NCBI RefSeq assembly: GCF_050611725.1
Contig: NZ_JBODJB010000001.1
Location: 930,001-994,000, forward strand
Reading direction: 5' to 3'
Origin: Ferruginibacter sp050611725
Lineage (GTDB): Bacteria; Bacteroidota; Bacteroidia; Chitinophagales; Chitinophagaceae
Length of the DNA stretch: 64,000 nucleotides
In this document: positions 25,760-34,786 of the stretch, piece by piece
How the letters are laid out: every line of letters starts with the position of its first letter
Numbering within the stretch: the stretch's first letter is position 1
Translations under genes and position numbers: made by a program
The notes under the pieces: generated by a model
Database searches by the model: none
What the model saw: only the letters and a program-made list of their open reading frames with translations
What the model was told of the DNA's origin: nothing

Positions 25760-26212
25760 TTATAGCTTTCTGTTAAGATATGAACTATAGTCGGGAATAT
25801 CAACTTCGTAATCATTCAGCATTAAAGGCGAAGTGAAAATAAAATCAGCCGTAGTTCGGTCACAAGCCATTAAAATATTCCAGGCAACACCGACCCTAAG
25901 CAAAGCTTTTACATCGCTGTCATGCGGTTGCGCTTGCATAGGATCCCAAAAAAATATCAAAACGTCTATATCACCTTCTGCAATCATGGAGCCGATCTGT
26001 TGATCTCCGCCTAACGGACCACTAAGTAGTTTTGTAACGGGACGATCCAATTGTTCCTCCAACAACTTGCCTGTGGTTCCGGTTGCAACCAATTCATGCC
26101 TTGCTAATGCAGTTTTATTGTGTACAGCCCATTCGATCACATCCTTTTTTTTGCTATCATGTGCCACTATCGCAATTTTTTTTCTACTACCCAGTTTTCT
26201 GATATTTGCCAT
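25760..26212 (-). CDS. mgsA: Methylglyoxal synthase
   Basis: The 150-residue protein matches MgsA throughout: IAIVAHDSKK, the phosphate loop TGTTGKLLE, catalytic Asp in SGPLGGDQQIG, and FFWDPMQAQPHDSDVKALLR. It converts dihydroxyacetone phosphate to methylglyoxal and phosphate, a glycolytic bypass under phosphate limitation. It ends 47 nt before uvrB on the same strand; a shared transcript is possible. Confidence 0.97.
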   Translation of the reverse strand: MANIRKLGSRKKIAIVAHDSKKKDVIEWAVHNKTALARHELVATGTTGKLLEEQLDRPVTKLLSGPLGGDQQIGSMIAEGDIDVLIFFWDPMQAQPHDSDVKALLRVGVAWNILMACDRTTADFIFTSPLMLNDYEVDIPDYSSYLNRKL

Positions 26213-26292
26213 CTTTAGTTATGTTATTAGTTCGTCTAAACACCGAATCGGGCATAAAAGTAGTATTTAACTGTATTAATTTGCAATTAACC

Positions 26293-26322
26293 TTGCCAAA
26301 CGGCTGAAATAGCGTACCTTTG
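26293..26322 (+). promoter_or_regulatory. Promoter of typA
   Basis: TTG (26293-26295), 19 nt, then TACCTTTG (26315-26322) matches the Bacteroidota consensus. It leaves a leader of about 85 nt, which is longer than usual here and contains small inverted words around AGCTTGAAGCT. Confidence 0.65.
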
Positions 26323-26414
26323 CGGCTTCAAAAAAGCTACATGAGTAGAGCTACAAAAAGGGCAAATTATTAGCTGCCACTTGGAGTTTGAAGCTTGAAG
26401 CTAAAAATTTTACA

Positions 26415-28223
26415 ATGAATATTAGAAACATCGCCATTATTGCACACGTAGATCATGGCAAAACAACGCTGGTAGATAAGATTCTTCACAGCACCAATAC
26501 CTTCCGTGAAAACCAGGAAACAGGAGAATTGATCATGGATAACAACGATCTCGAAAGAGAAAGAGGTATCACAATTTTCAGTAAGAATGTATCGGTTACA
26601 TATAAAGGAGTTAAGATCAATGTGATAGATACTCCGGGTCACAGTGACTTTGGCGGCGAGGTAGAAAGAGTATTAAAAATGGCTGATGGCGTATTGCTGT
26701 TGGTAGATGCGTTTGAAGGCCCTATGCCACAAACACGTTTTGTATTACAAAAAGCGTTGCAATTGGGCTTACATCCGATTGTGATCATCAATAAGGTTGA
26801 TAAAGAAAACTGTCGTCCTGATGAAGTGCATGATGCAGTTTTTGAATTGTTCTTCAATTTAGATGCTACGGAAGAGCAACTTGAATTCCCTACTATTTAT
26901 GGAAGTAGTAAGCAAGGTTGGATGAATACGAGTCTGACACCTACAGAAAATATCCTGCCTTTAATGGATGCTATCCTTGAATATGTTCCGGAACCTAAAG
27001 TAAATGAAGGAACTACTCAGATGCAGATCACATCTTTAGACTACTCTTCTTTCTTAGGAAGAATTGCAGTAGGAAAAGTTGCCCGTGGATCTATTAAAGA
27101 AGGGCAGAACATTGTGTTGGTGCAGGCAAGCGGTAAACTTTTAAAATCGAAAGTAAAAGAATTGTACACTTTTGAAGCCTTGGGTAAAAAGAAGGCAACA
27201 GAAGTTTTTGCAGGAGATATTTGTGCAATTGTTGGATTGGAAGAATTTAATATTGGAGATACGATCTGTGATGCGGAATTTCCGGAAGCACTACCCGTAA
27301 TCAGTGTAGATGAGCCAACCATGAGCATGATGTTTAGTATTAATAACTCACCTTTCTTTGGTAAAGAAGGTAAGTTTGTTACTTCACGTCACTTGAGAGA
27401 TCGTTTATTTAAAGAAACAGAAAAGAATCTTGCACTACGTGTAGAAGATACCGATGGAGCGGATAGTTTTATGGTGTACGGTCGTGGTATCTTGCATTTG
27501 GGTATTTTGATAGAAACTATGCGTAGAGAGGGTTTTGAATTAACAGTGGGTAATCCGCAGGTATTGATAAAAGAGATAGATGGGAAAAAATGCGAACCTT
27601 ATGAAAACTTAGTGGTAGATGTTCCGTCTGAATACAGTGGTAAAGTAATTGATCTTGTTACTCAACGCAAAGGCGAAATGTTGATCATGGAGAGCAAAGG
27701 TGAAATGCAACATCTTGAATTTGATATCCCTTCACGTGGGTTGATTGGTTTGCGTAGCAATATGCTTACGGGTACTGCAGGCGAAGCTGTAATGGCTCAT
27801 CGTTTTACAGAATACAAACCATGGAAAGGAGTTATTCCGGGAAGAAACAACGGTGTATTGCTATCTAAAAATACCGAAAAAACAACCGGATACTCTATTG
27901 ATAAATTACAAGACAGAGGTAAATTCTTTGTTGATCCGGGAGAAGATGTATACGCAGGACAGATCATAGCAGAACATATTAAACCGGGAGACCTGAATGT
28001 AAATGCTACTGAACCTAAAAAGTTAACCAACCATAGAGCCAGCGGTAGTGATGATGCATCACGTATTGCTCCCAAAACTTTAATGACATTGGAAGAATGT
28101 ATGGAATACATTCAGCAGGATGAGTGTATTGAGGTTACACCAAAATCAATCCGTATGCGTAAGGTTATTTTAAATGAAGAAGAACGTAAACGTGTTTCCA
28201 AATCAATGGGAGCTGAAGCATAG
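26415..28223 (+). CDS. typA: Ribosome-associated GTPase TypA/BipA
   Basis: The start at 26415 (MNIRNIAIIAHVDHGKTTL) matches the family; an in-frame ATG at 26388 would add nine atypical residues. The 602-residue protein has the translational GTPase G domain (G1 AHVDHGKT, G3 DTPGHSD, G4 NKVD), domains II, III and V, and the TypA-specific C-terminal domain (GRNNGVLLSKNTEKTTGYS). It acts in ribosome assembly and stress growth. A good terminator follows. Confidence 0.97.
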   Translation: MNIRNIAIIAHVDHGKTTLVDKILHSTNTFRENQETGELIMDNNDLERERGITIFSKNVSVTYKGVKINVIDTPGHSDFGGEVERVLKMADGVLLLVDAFEGPMPQTRFVLQKALQLGLHPIVIINKVDKENCRPDEVHDAVFELFFNLDATEEQLEFPTIYGSSKQGWMNTSLTPTENILPLMDAILEYVPEPKVNEGTTQMQITSLDYSSFLGRIAVGKVARGSIKEGQNIVLVQASGKLLKSKVKELYTFEALGKKKATEVFAGDICAIVGLEEFNIGDTICDAEFPEALPVISVDEPTMSMMFSINNSPFFGKEGKFVTSRHLRDRLFKETEKNLALRVEDTDGADSFMVYGRGILHLGILIETMRREGFELTVGNPQVLIKEIDGKKCEPYENLVVDVPSEYSGKVIDLVTQRKGEMLIMESKGEMQHLEFDIPSRGLIGLRSNMLTGTAGEAVMAHRFTEYKPWKGVIPGRNNGVLLSKNTEKTTGYSIDKLQDRGKFFVDPGEDVYAGQIIAEHIKPGDLNVNATEPKKLTNHRASGSDDASRIAPKTLMTLEECMEYIQQDECIEVTPKSIRMRKVILNEEERKRVSKSMGAEA

Positions 28224-28242
28224 TATTGAATTTATAAAATTG

Positions 28243-28272
28243 AAAATCCTCCGATAGCCGGGGGATTTTTTG
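28243..28272 (+). terminator. Rho-independent terminator of typA
   Basis: AAAATCCTCCG pairs with CGGGGGATTTT (one G-U) across a 5-nt loop and is followed by further T residues, 20 nt after the typA stop. Confidence 0.88.
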
Positions 28273-28345
28273 TTCATGGTCTATGGTCAATGGATAAATA
28301 CTCCATTCAAGCTTAAAAAACTTTCTCTAATTTTACATTATATAA

Positions 28346-28573
28346 ATGAAGAAAGCTTCCATCATATTACTGCTAGTCATTGTTCATATTGTTTTACTAC
28401 AATACAACTCATTGGCACAATGTGCACTCTGTACTAAAACCGCACAGCAACTTGGCGAAAAACCTGCATTAGGGCTCAATCAGGGAATTCTTTATTTAAT
28501 GTTCATGCCGTTTGTTGTTGTAGGTGTTATTGGCTATAAGTGGTGGAAGAACAACAGAGATACAAATCAATAA
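28346..28573 (+). CDS. Small membrane protein with a CxxC motif
   Basis: The 75-residue protein has an N-terminal hydrophobic segment or signal anchor (about 4-24), a CALC pair just after it, and a second membrane segment (about 47-65) ending in a basic tail. It looks like a small, lineage-conserved inner-membrane protein of unknown role; the CxxC could bind a metal or heme or act in redox. It overlaps the end of meaB by 7 bp in convergent orientation. Confidence 0.75.
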   Translation: MKKASIILLLVIVHIVLLQYNSLAQCALCTKTAQQLGEKPALGLNQGILYLMFMPFVVVGVIGYKWWKNNRDTNQ

Positions 28574-29457
28574 AGCTCTATAAAACGGTACAGATTAAAA
28601 TCGTCTCCGGCTTTTTCTATTTTATTTTTCAATTCAGCCTTATCAATATCACTCATTCTTTTTTTCTGAATTAATTGATATGCTTTTTCTGCAAGCAACC
28701 AACTTTTGTATTCGCTGTTGTGATGAACAGGATTTAAGATAGCCTTGTATAATTCGTTGATACCGGTTTTTTGCGAAGCAATTGTTTTTAATACCGGAAT
28801 AGGATTTTCCTTTTTGTGAAAAGCGGGAGCCAACATTAACCTTAAATTTTTTACGAATGTATCTGCTTCAGAACGATCGGCTTTATTTACAACAAACATA
28901 TCAGCGATTTCCATTAAGCCGGATTTCATTGTTTGTATTTCGTCACCGGCTTCAGGAACTACTACTACTACAGTTGTATCCGCAAGGCCAGCAATTTCAA
29001 TTTCACTTTGCCCTACGCCAACCGTTTCAATAATGATGTGATCAAAATGCGCTGCTTTCAACAACTCTGTTATTTCAATGATCTTCGGATGCAATCCGCC
29101 AAGCGAGCCTCTGGTAGCGAGCGAACGTATATAAACATTTGGGTTATTGTACCATTCGCTCATGCGAATTCTGTCGCCGAGCAATGCGCCTAAATTAAAC
29201 GGAGAAGAAGGATCAACACAAAGCACGGCAACTTTTTTGTTGTCTTGGATCAGTAAACCTATTAAACCATCTACCAGTGTGCTTTTACCGGCTCCCGGGG
29301 GGCCCGTAACTCCAACAATATGTGTATGACCAATCGGTAATGATCTTAATAATGCCTCATAACCTTCTGCTTCATTTTCTATCAAAGAAATGCTTCTGGC
29401 CAAGGTTTTAAAATCGCCTGATTGTAATTTTTCAATATGTATTTTATCGAGAGGCAT
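28567..29457 (-). CDS. meaB: Methylmalonyl-CoA mutase-associated GTPase MeaB (ArgK family)
   Basis: The 296-residue protein has G1 GPPGAGKST, the LCVDPSSPF motif, GALLGDRIRM, IIIETVGVGQSE and the G4-like VVNKADRSEAD. MeaB-type chaperones guard B12-dependent methylmalonyl-CoA mutase. The mutase genes are not in this window. Length is slightly below the 320-330 residues usual for the family. Confidence 0.94.
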   Translation of the reverse strand: MPLDKIHIEKLQSGDFKTLARSISLIENEAEGYEALLRSLPIGHTHIVGVTGPPGAGKSTLVDGLIGLLIQDNKKVAVLCVDPSSPFNLGALLGDRIRMSEWYNNPNVYIRSLATRGSLGGLHPKIIEITELLKAAHFDHIIIETVGVGQSEIEIAGLADTTVVVVVPEAGDEIQTMKSGLMEIADMFVVNKADRSEADTFVKNLRLMLAPAFHKKENPIPVLKTIASQKTGINELYKAILNPVHHNSEYKSWLLAEKAYQLIQKKRMSDIDKAELKNKIEKAGDDFNLYRFIELY

Positions 29458-29472
29458 TGTTATTCGTGTTCG

Positions 29473-31263
29473 CTATTTTATCTCCTGCATATCAACCAGC
29501 TTTTTGTAAAAGCCATTTTTTTCTATCAATGATTGATGATTGCCTTGTTCAATAATTTCACCGTTTTGTAAAACAATGATCTCGTCGGCATTGCTAATGG
29601 TACTTAGTCTGTGTGCAATAACGATAGAGGTTCTGTCTTTCATCAAATTATTGATAGCATCTTGTACCAGCCTTTCGCTCTCAGTATCTAAAGAAGATGT
29701 TGCTTCATCCAAAATTAAGATCGGCGAATTTTGAAGAACAGCTCTGGCAATGGTTAAACGTTGTTTTTCACCACCGCTTAATTTAGTTCCTCTGTCACCG
29801 ACATTTGTATCATAACCTTCTTCTTTACGGGAAATGAAATTATCGGCATTGGCCACTTTCGCCGCATTGATTATTTCATCTTTTGCCGCAAGTGGTTTTC
29901 CCAACGCAATATTATTACTGATTGTATCATTAAATAAAATCGGCTCCTGCGTAACAAAGCTCATTTGATTGCGTAAAGATTCAATGGTATACTCTTTGAT
30001 GTTCTTCCCATCAATCAAGATCTCTCCGCTTGTAACATCATGAAAACGTGGGATCAGGTCTACCAATGTACTTTTACCGGCACCCGATGAACCAACCAGT
30101 GCAATAGTTTTTCCTTTTTGTATAGTGAAATTGATATTCTTTAATACTACTTTGTCATCGTATGCAAAGTTTACATTTCTGAATTCAATACTTTGATTGA
30201 ATTCTCTCATTTTGATCGCATCTGCTTTTTCTTCAACAATAACAGGAGCTTTAAGTACTTCTTCAACACGTTCCAATGCTCCCATACCTCTTTGAATATT
30301 AGCTATAGTGCCGGAGAGATTTTTTGCAGGATTGATCAACATTGCAAAGCTTAAAATAAAAGCTATCAGACTGCCTCCGCTAAGACCGCTGTCACCCATA
30401 AAAACCAATCTGCCACCGGCATATAAAATAATACACAATACAGTTACACTTAGCGTTTCTGTTAAGGGGCTTGCAAGATCTTTTCTGAAAGACATTTGGT
30501 TAGCGATCTGTACCACCTTACTGTTTGCTTCGTTAAATTTTTTAATCATTTTACTTTCAGCGGTAAATGCTTTTATTATCTTGATGCCTCCAAGTGTTTC
30601 TTCAATATGACTTAAACTGACACCGGTTGCTTGAGATGCTTTGGAAGATTTCTTCTTCAAACTTTTACTGATTCTGCCAATGATCAATGCGGTGATTGGG
30701 AGCATAAGCAATAAAAAAAGTGAAAGCTTCGGGCTAATAAATATCATGGCGAATAAAAAACCGATGATCGTCAGTGAGTCTTTTATTAAACCTTCCAAAG
30801 ATCCAATAACATAGCTATGTATCTCATTCACATCACCGATCATCCGATTCATAATATCGCCTTTTCGCTTTGCAGAAAAAAAACTTAGAGGTAATTCAAG
30901 TATCTTATGATACAATCTCATTCTGAAACTCGAAAGAATATTGTTGCGTACAGGAGTGGAAGTATAGGACGATAGATACAAAAAAAGATTTTTCAAAAAA
31001 GTTGCCCCAATGATGATCAAACACATTATGGTTAAGGCATAAACTTTAGAATTGTTATTGATCAGGTCCTGAAAAAAAAATTTCAGTCGACCCAATGAAT
31101 CAATATGGTTTGAATTCCCTAAAAATAACAATTCAAGAAACGGAGATAACATGCCAATGGAAACCACCGAAAAAACCGTGGCCAGTAACACAAACAAAAT
31201 ATAAGTGATCAGTTTGTTTGCAGGTATATGGATGTACCGAAGTGCCTTAAAAAAATTCTTCAT
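29473..31263 (-). CDS. ABC exporter (MsbA-like half transporter)
   Basis: From the ATG at 31263 the protein has 596 residues (a TTG at 31287 would add eight). An ABC-B transmembrane domain with six segments (about 15-300) is followed by an ATPase with Walker A GSSGAGKST, Q loop, signature LSGGEKQR, Walker B ILILDEATSSLD and the switch His in IAHRLST. Such proteins flip lipids such as lipid A core or export other substrates. The two glycosyltransferases upstream on the same strand suggest envelope lipid or polysaccharide export, by inference. Confidence 0.93.
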   Translation of the reverse strand: MKNFFKALRYIHIPANKLITYILFVLLATVFSVVSIGMLSPFLELLFLGNSNHIDSLGRLKFFFQDLINNNSKVYALTIMCLIIIGATFLKNLFLYLSSYTSTPVRNNILSSFRMRLYHKILELPLSFFSAKRKGDIMNRMIGDVNEIHSYVIGSLEGLIKDSLTIIGFLFAMIFISPKLSLFLLLMLPITALIIGRISKSLKKKSSKASQATGVSLSHIEETLGGIKIIKAFTAESKMIKKFNEANSKVVQIANQMSFRKDLASPLTETLSVTVLCIILYAGGRLVFMGDSGLSGGSLIAFILSFAMLINPAKNLSGTIANIQRGMGALERVEEVLKAPVIVEEKADAIKMREFNQSIEFRNVNFAYDDKVVLKNINFTIQKGKTIALVGSSGAGKSTLVDLIPRFHDVTSGEILIDGKNIKEYTIESLRNQMSFVTQEPILFNDTISNNIALGKPLAAKDEIINAAKVANADNFISRKEEGYDTNVGDRGTKLSGGEKQRLTIARAVLQNSPILILDEATSSLDTESERLVQDAINNLMKDRTSIVIAHRLSTISNADEIIVLQNGEIIEQGNHQSLIEKNGFYKKLVDMQEIK

Positions 31264-31300
31264 ATCAAATTGCTTATCTGTATACAATTGTACAGATTTG

Positions 31301-31308
31301 CAAAAATA
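31301..31308 (-). promoter_or_regulatory. -7 element of the ABC exporter gene
   Basis: The complement reads TATTTTTG, 37 nt before the ATG at 31263, supporting that start over the TTG at 31287. Confidence 0.45.
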
Positions 31309-31362
31309 CGAAGTTCGGCTGTGGACTAGGGAAAGATTTTGATGAGTAGTAGCTGAGTAGTA

Positions 31363-32166
31363 TTAGGGTAGTTTTGTTAATCCATTTTTGCAGGCGAAAA
31401 AGCCCAGTTTCATTTTCGGGTACATCATTGTCTCAAAGTTTTTTCGTTCCATTTCACGGTTAAAACGCTCTTCGTGATATAAATGGTAAACAATGGAGCT
31501 GAACTTCATTGAATGGAATGTTGCGCCGGAAGCTTCTAGTCGCCATTCTATATCAGAATCTTCGCCGGCACCCGGAGCTATGTAATCTTCATCAAATCCG
31601 TTGATAGTGGTTAAGCTTTTTTTAGCAATACCCATATTACAGCCAAGTAATCTCCCTGATTTTTTCTTCTTGAGTTTCTTTGTAAGTAAAGGTAGATATA
31701 ACCCTTCTTCAACACGTTGGCAGCCCGTCAACAATAAGTTTAAAAAGTTAAGCGCTCCTAAACGTTTATTTTTTAAAAGTAGCTGAGTTATTTTCTCACT
31801 CAGTTTCACTCTTCTTCCAAACAATACATCGCCGCAGCTTTTTTGTTTTATATACTGTTTTATAAAATGTTTGTGAGGGATGCAATCTCCGTCAATAAAA
31901 ATTACAAGATCTGTTGTTGCAGCATTTACAGCTTTGTTCAATGCTTTACATTTTCTGAAACCGGTATCTTCCTGCGACAGATGTATGATTGGGAAGTTTA
32001 GTTGCTTTCGCTGCTGATCAATAAAATGAACTGTTTCAATAGCGTCATCATCTTCCGAAATAATTACTTCAAATTCTCCTTTTGCAGACTGCCTGTTTAA
32101 CCCAAGCAGAATTAATTCCAAGTTGGGAATGTTTTTGTAGTACGATATTACCACGGAAGCCTGCAT
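31363..32166 (-). CDS. Glycosyltransferase family 2
   Basis: The 267-residue GT-A protein has the N-terminal SVVISYYKN, the acidic SEDDD, the DxD-type metal site in FIDGDCIP, and the C-terminal GAGEDSDIEWRL acceptor-site motif. It lacks membrane segments and probably works on the inner face of the membrane. It begins 13 nt after the GT4 gene, so the two are very likely one operon for an envelope glycan. Confidence 0.92.
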   Translation of the reverse strand: MQASVVISYYKNIPNLELILLGLNRQSAKGEFEVIISEDDDAIETVHFIDQQRKQLNFPIIHLSQEDTGFRKCKALNKAVNAATTDLVIFIDGDCIPHKHFIKQYIKQKSCGDVLFGRRVKLSEKITQLLLKNKRLGALNFLNLLLTGCQRVEEGLYLPLLTKKLKKKKSGRLLGCNMGIAKKSLTTINGFDEDYIAPGAGEDSDIEWRLEASGATFHSMKFSSIVYHLYHEERFNREMERKNFETMMYPKMKLGFFACKNGLTKLP

Positions 32167-32179
32167 GATTTTTTGATTT

Positions 32180-33223
32180 TTATAAATGTTTGAACAGTTC
32201 GATATATTTATCCGTCTGGCGTTTCATATCATGATTACTCTCTACATAGTTGAATGCATTGCTGATATATTTTTCTCTTTGTTCCGGATTGTCGAGAACC
32301 GTTTCTATGCCATTCGCCAAAGCCTGTCCATTCCTGATCTCACAAAGAAAACCTCTTTCATCTTTTAGTAGATCGGCAAGTCCGCCGGCATTGGTAGATA
32401 CAACAGGAACTTTGTTGATGAAGGCATCCAATACGCTGCTACCCAACCCTTCTTCTTCTGATGACATCGTAAAAATATTAAATGAAGGAAAGAACGCCTC
32501 TACATTTTCAACGAATCCCATCAGAATATAGGTTTGTTGCAAATTGTATTCATTGATCTTTTGTGCTACAACATCTTTTAAGTTTCCAACACCAAAATGA
32601 AGAAAGACTATGTCGTTTCTTTTTTCAGATAATATTTTTATGGCTTCAACCATTGTAAGCGGATCTTTGTCACTTGCAAGAGCAGAAGTAGTGGCTATGA
32701 TATATTTGCCGGCAATATTTAACGATGATAAAATTGCTTTTGCTTTTGTAGTGTCTAAATCTTTCTTCACAATGATCGATGAGATCATTTCTACATCCGT
32801 TCTTCCGGTAAACTCGGTTACAGTTTTTTGTATTGCATTGCTGATAGCAATTATCCTATCGGTAAAACGATATTTCAATTTTGTAAGAAAACCTTTCTGA
32901 ATAAAATTTACTCTTCTGGTAAACAATACTTTTTTTCCGTGAAAGAGTTTTGTAAAAATGCAATAGGTTAATATTTGAGATGCTTGCGCATGGATAAGAT
33001 CATACTTTCTTCCTTTACCGATGAGAAAAAATATTACACCTAAAGTTGAGTCAAAAGCATGTGTAACAAAGCCTTCCTGTTTAGCCTTAGCTTCAAGCTG
33101 AGAGCCTTTTCTGCATACCAGATGTGTTGCTATGCCGGCATTTCTGAACCCGATCATGGTGAAAATGGTTTGCCTTTCGCCACCTCTCCATCCACTTTCA
33201 AAATTAAGTTCAAGAATTGTCAT
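32180..33223 (-). CDS. Glycosyltransferase family 4
   Basis: The 347-residue GT-B protein opens with ELNFESGWRGGERQT, where the GGERQ loop is typical of acceptor-binding regions. It has the C-terminal nucleotide-sugar motif SSEEEGLGSSVLDAF...VVSTNAGGL with the EX7E pattern. It is the first gene of a pair with the GT2 enzyme. Donor and acceptor are unknown; lipopolysaccharide core or exopolysaccharide assembly are plausible. Confidence 0.93.
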   Translation of the reverse strand: MTILELNFESGWRGGERQTIFTMIGFRNAGIATHLVCRKGSQLEAKAKQEGFVTHAFDSTLGVIFFLIGKGRKYDLIHAQASQILTYCIFTKLFHGKKVLFTRRVNFIQKGFLTKLKYRFTDRIIAISNAIQKTVTEFTGRTDVEMISSIIVKKDLDTTKAKAILSSLNIAGKYIIATTSALASDKDPLTMVEAIKILSEKRNDIVFLHFGVGNLKDVVAQKINEYNLQQTYILMGFVENVEAFFPSFNIFTMSSEEEGLGSSVLDAFINKVPVVSTNAGGLADLLKDERGFLCEIRNGQALANGIETVLDNPEQREKYISNAFNYVESNHDMKRQTDKYIELFKHL

Positions 33224-33320
33224 TGCTAAAAAATTAAACGCAAGATAAATAACAATGATGGTAGAAAGTAAAAATTATCAGGTTGCGGTACATTGAGTTT
33301 TATTTACTTTGCAATTGTAT

Positions 33321-33956
33321 ATGACAAATTTTATTCCCATATTTCCGCTTGCTATTGTAGTGTATCCAGGCGAAGCTCTGAACCTGCATATTTTTGAACC
33401 GAGATACAAGCAATTGATTCAATATTGTATTGATAACAAGAAACCATTTGGCATTCCGTCGGTGATAAATAATCATGTAAATGAAATGGGCACTTTACTG
33501 GAAATAACGGAAGTGTCGAAAGTATATGACAATGGCGAAATGGATATAAAGACCAAGGGTATAAAAGTTTTTCGGATACTCGAAGTAGTGAAAGAACTTC
33601 CGGATAAATTATACAGCGGCGCAATTGTCAGCTATCCGGAAAACATCCGAAATGGCAGCAAAAAAATAATGCAAAAGCTTATTGATAGCACAAGACAGCT
33701 GCACGAAACACTAAAAGTAAGTAAGGATTTTAAAGAGGCAGATGCAGATCTAACCAGTTACGCAATTGCTCACCATGTAGGGTTATCTTTACAGCAGGAG
33801 TACGAGCTGCTTGGTTTGATGGAAGAAATTCAACGGCAGGAATATTTAAAGCGCCATTTGAAAAAAGTTTTACCTGTAATGAATCAAATGGAAACGTTAA
33901 AAGATAGGATACAATTGAACGGACATTTTAAAAATTTAGAAGGATTTGATATTTAG
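33321..33956 (+). CDS. LON substrate-binding domain protein
   Basis: The ATG at 33321 gives 211 residues; a TTG 12 nt earlier is less likely. The protein is a stand-alone LON N-terminal domain: PIFPLAIVVYPGEALNLHIFEPRYKQLI, then strands and a helical end. There is no AAA or protease part, so it may be an adaptor or regulator, as suggested for other single LON-domain proteins. It is followed by a word-repeat hairpin and coaX. Confidence 0.9.
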   Translation: MTNFIPIFPLAIVVYPGEALNLHIFEPRYKQLIQYCIDNKKPFGIPSVINNHVNEMGTLLEITEVSKVYDNGEMDIKTKGIKVFRILEVVKELPDKLYSGAIVSYPENIRNGSKKIMQKLIDSTRQLHETLKVSKDFKEADADLTSYAIAHHVGLSLQQEYELLGLMEEIQRQEYLKRHLKKVLPVMNQMETLKDRIQLNGHFKNLEGFDI

Positions 33957-33960
33957 TATA

Positions 33961-34055
33961 TAGTTTTCAGTTTATAGTTCTTAGTTTGACGTTGGCTTTA
34001 AATGTTGAAAAGAACACGATATAACTGAGAACTACAAACTATGCACTACAAACTA
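33961..34055. repeat. Word-repeat hairpin running into the coaX start codon
   Basis: CAGTTTATAGTTCTTAGTT (33968-33986) pairs with AACTGAGAACTACAAACTA (34023-34041) at about 16 of 19 positions. The right arm then repeats the word ACTACAAACTATG, whose last copy supplies the coaX ATG. Confidence 0.75.
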
Positions 34056-34786
34056 TGAACCAAACAACACTTTGTCTCGATTTTGGTAACTCCCGTTTAA
34101 AATGCGGTGTTTTTGAAAATGATGTTTTCAAAGAAGAGATTGTTTTACCTAGCGATAGTAATGAAACCATAGAAAAATTGATATTCATCACTAAACCACA
34201 AAAGTCAATTCTATCATCTGTAATTAAACACAATCCGGAAATCGAAACAACCTTATCTAAAGCAACTAAATTTCACAAACTCTCACATCTCACAAAACTA
34301 AATTTCACTACAGCAGTAAGTAAGCCTGAAACGATCGGTGCAGACAGGTTGGCTTTGATGGCCGCTGCCGTGCACTTCTATCCAAATAAGAATAATTTGG
34401 TCATTGGTTTGGGTAGTTGTATTACCTACAATTTCATCAATCAACAGCATCAGTTTCTTGGCGGAGCTATTTCTCCGGGTACTCAAATGCGATTTAAATC
34501 AATGAACGATCATACCGCTTTGCTGCCATTAGTGGAAAAAGACTGGAATTTTCCCGTAATTGCATACGACACTAAAACTAATTTACAAAGTGGTGTATTA
34601 GCGGGTATTTCCTTTGAAATAGACGGTTTCATTGACTATTATGCCGCTAAATACGGGAACTTTAACGTGGTTTTAACCGGGGGGGATGCCGGGTATTTTG
34701 CCGCACGGCTTAAAAACAAGATATTTGCGGACTTAAATTTTATTTACAAAGGACTGTATGCACTCAGCGAAACTAACAATGGCTAA
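34055..34786 (+). CDS. coaX: Type III pantothenate kinase
   Basis: The 243-residue ASKHA-fold protein has LDFGNSRLKCGVF with Asp9, the GADRLALMAAA segment, and GGAISPGTQMRF. It makes 4'-phosphopantothenate, the first step to coenzyme A. The usual DxGTxxT loop reads GLGSCIT, with Gly118 where the catalytic Asp is expected (see findings), so activity may rest on other residues. Its last 8 bp overlap the next gene, which implies co-transcription and possible translational coupling. Confidence 0.88.
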   Translation: MNQTTLCLDFGNSRLKCGVFENDVFKEEIVLPSDSNETIEKLIFITKPQKSILSSVIKHNPEIETTLSKATKFHKLSHLTKLNFTTAVSKPETIGADRLALMAAAVHFYPNKNNLVIGLGSCITYNFINQQHQFLGGAISPGTQMRFKSMNDHTALLPLVEKDWNFPVIAYDTKTNLQSGVLAGISFEIDGFIDYYAAKYGNFNVVLTGGDAGYFAARLKNKIFADLNFIYKGLYALSETNNG

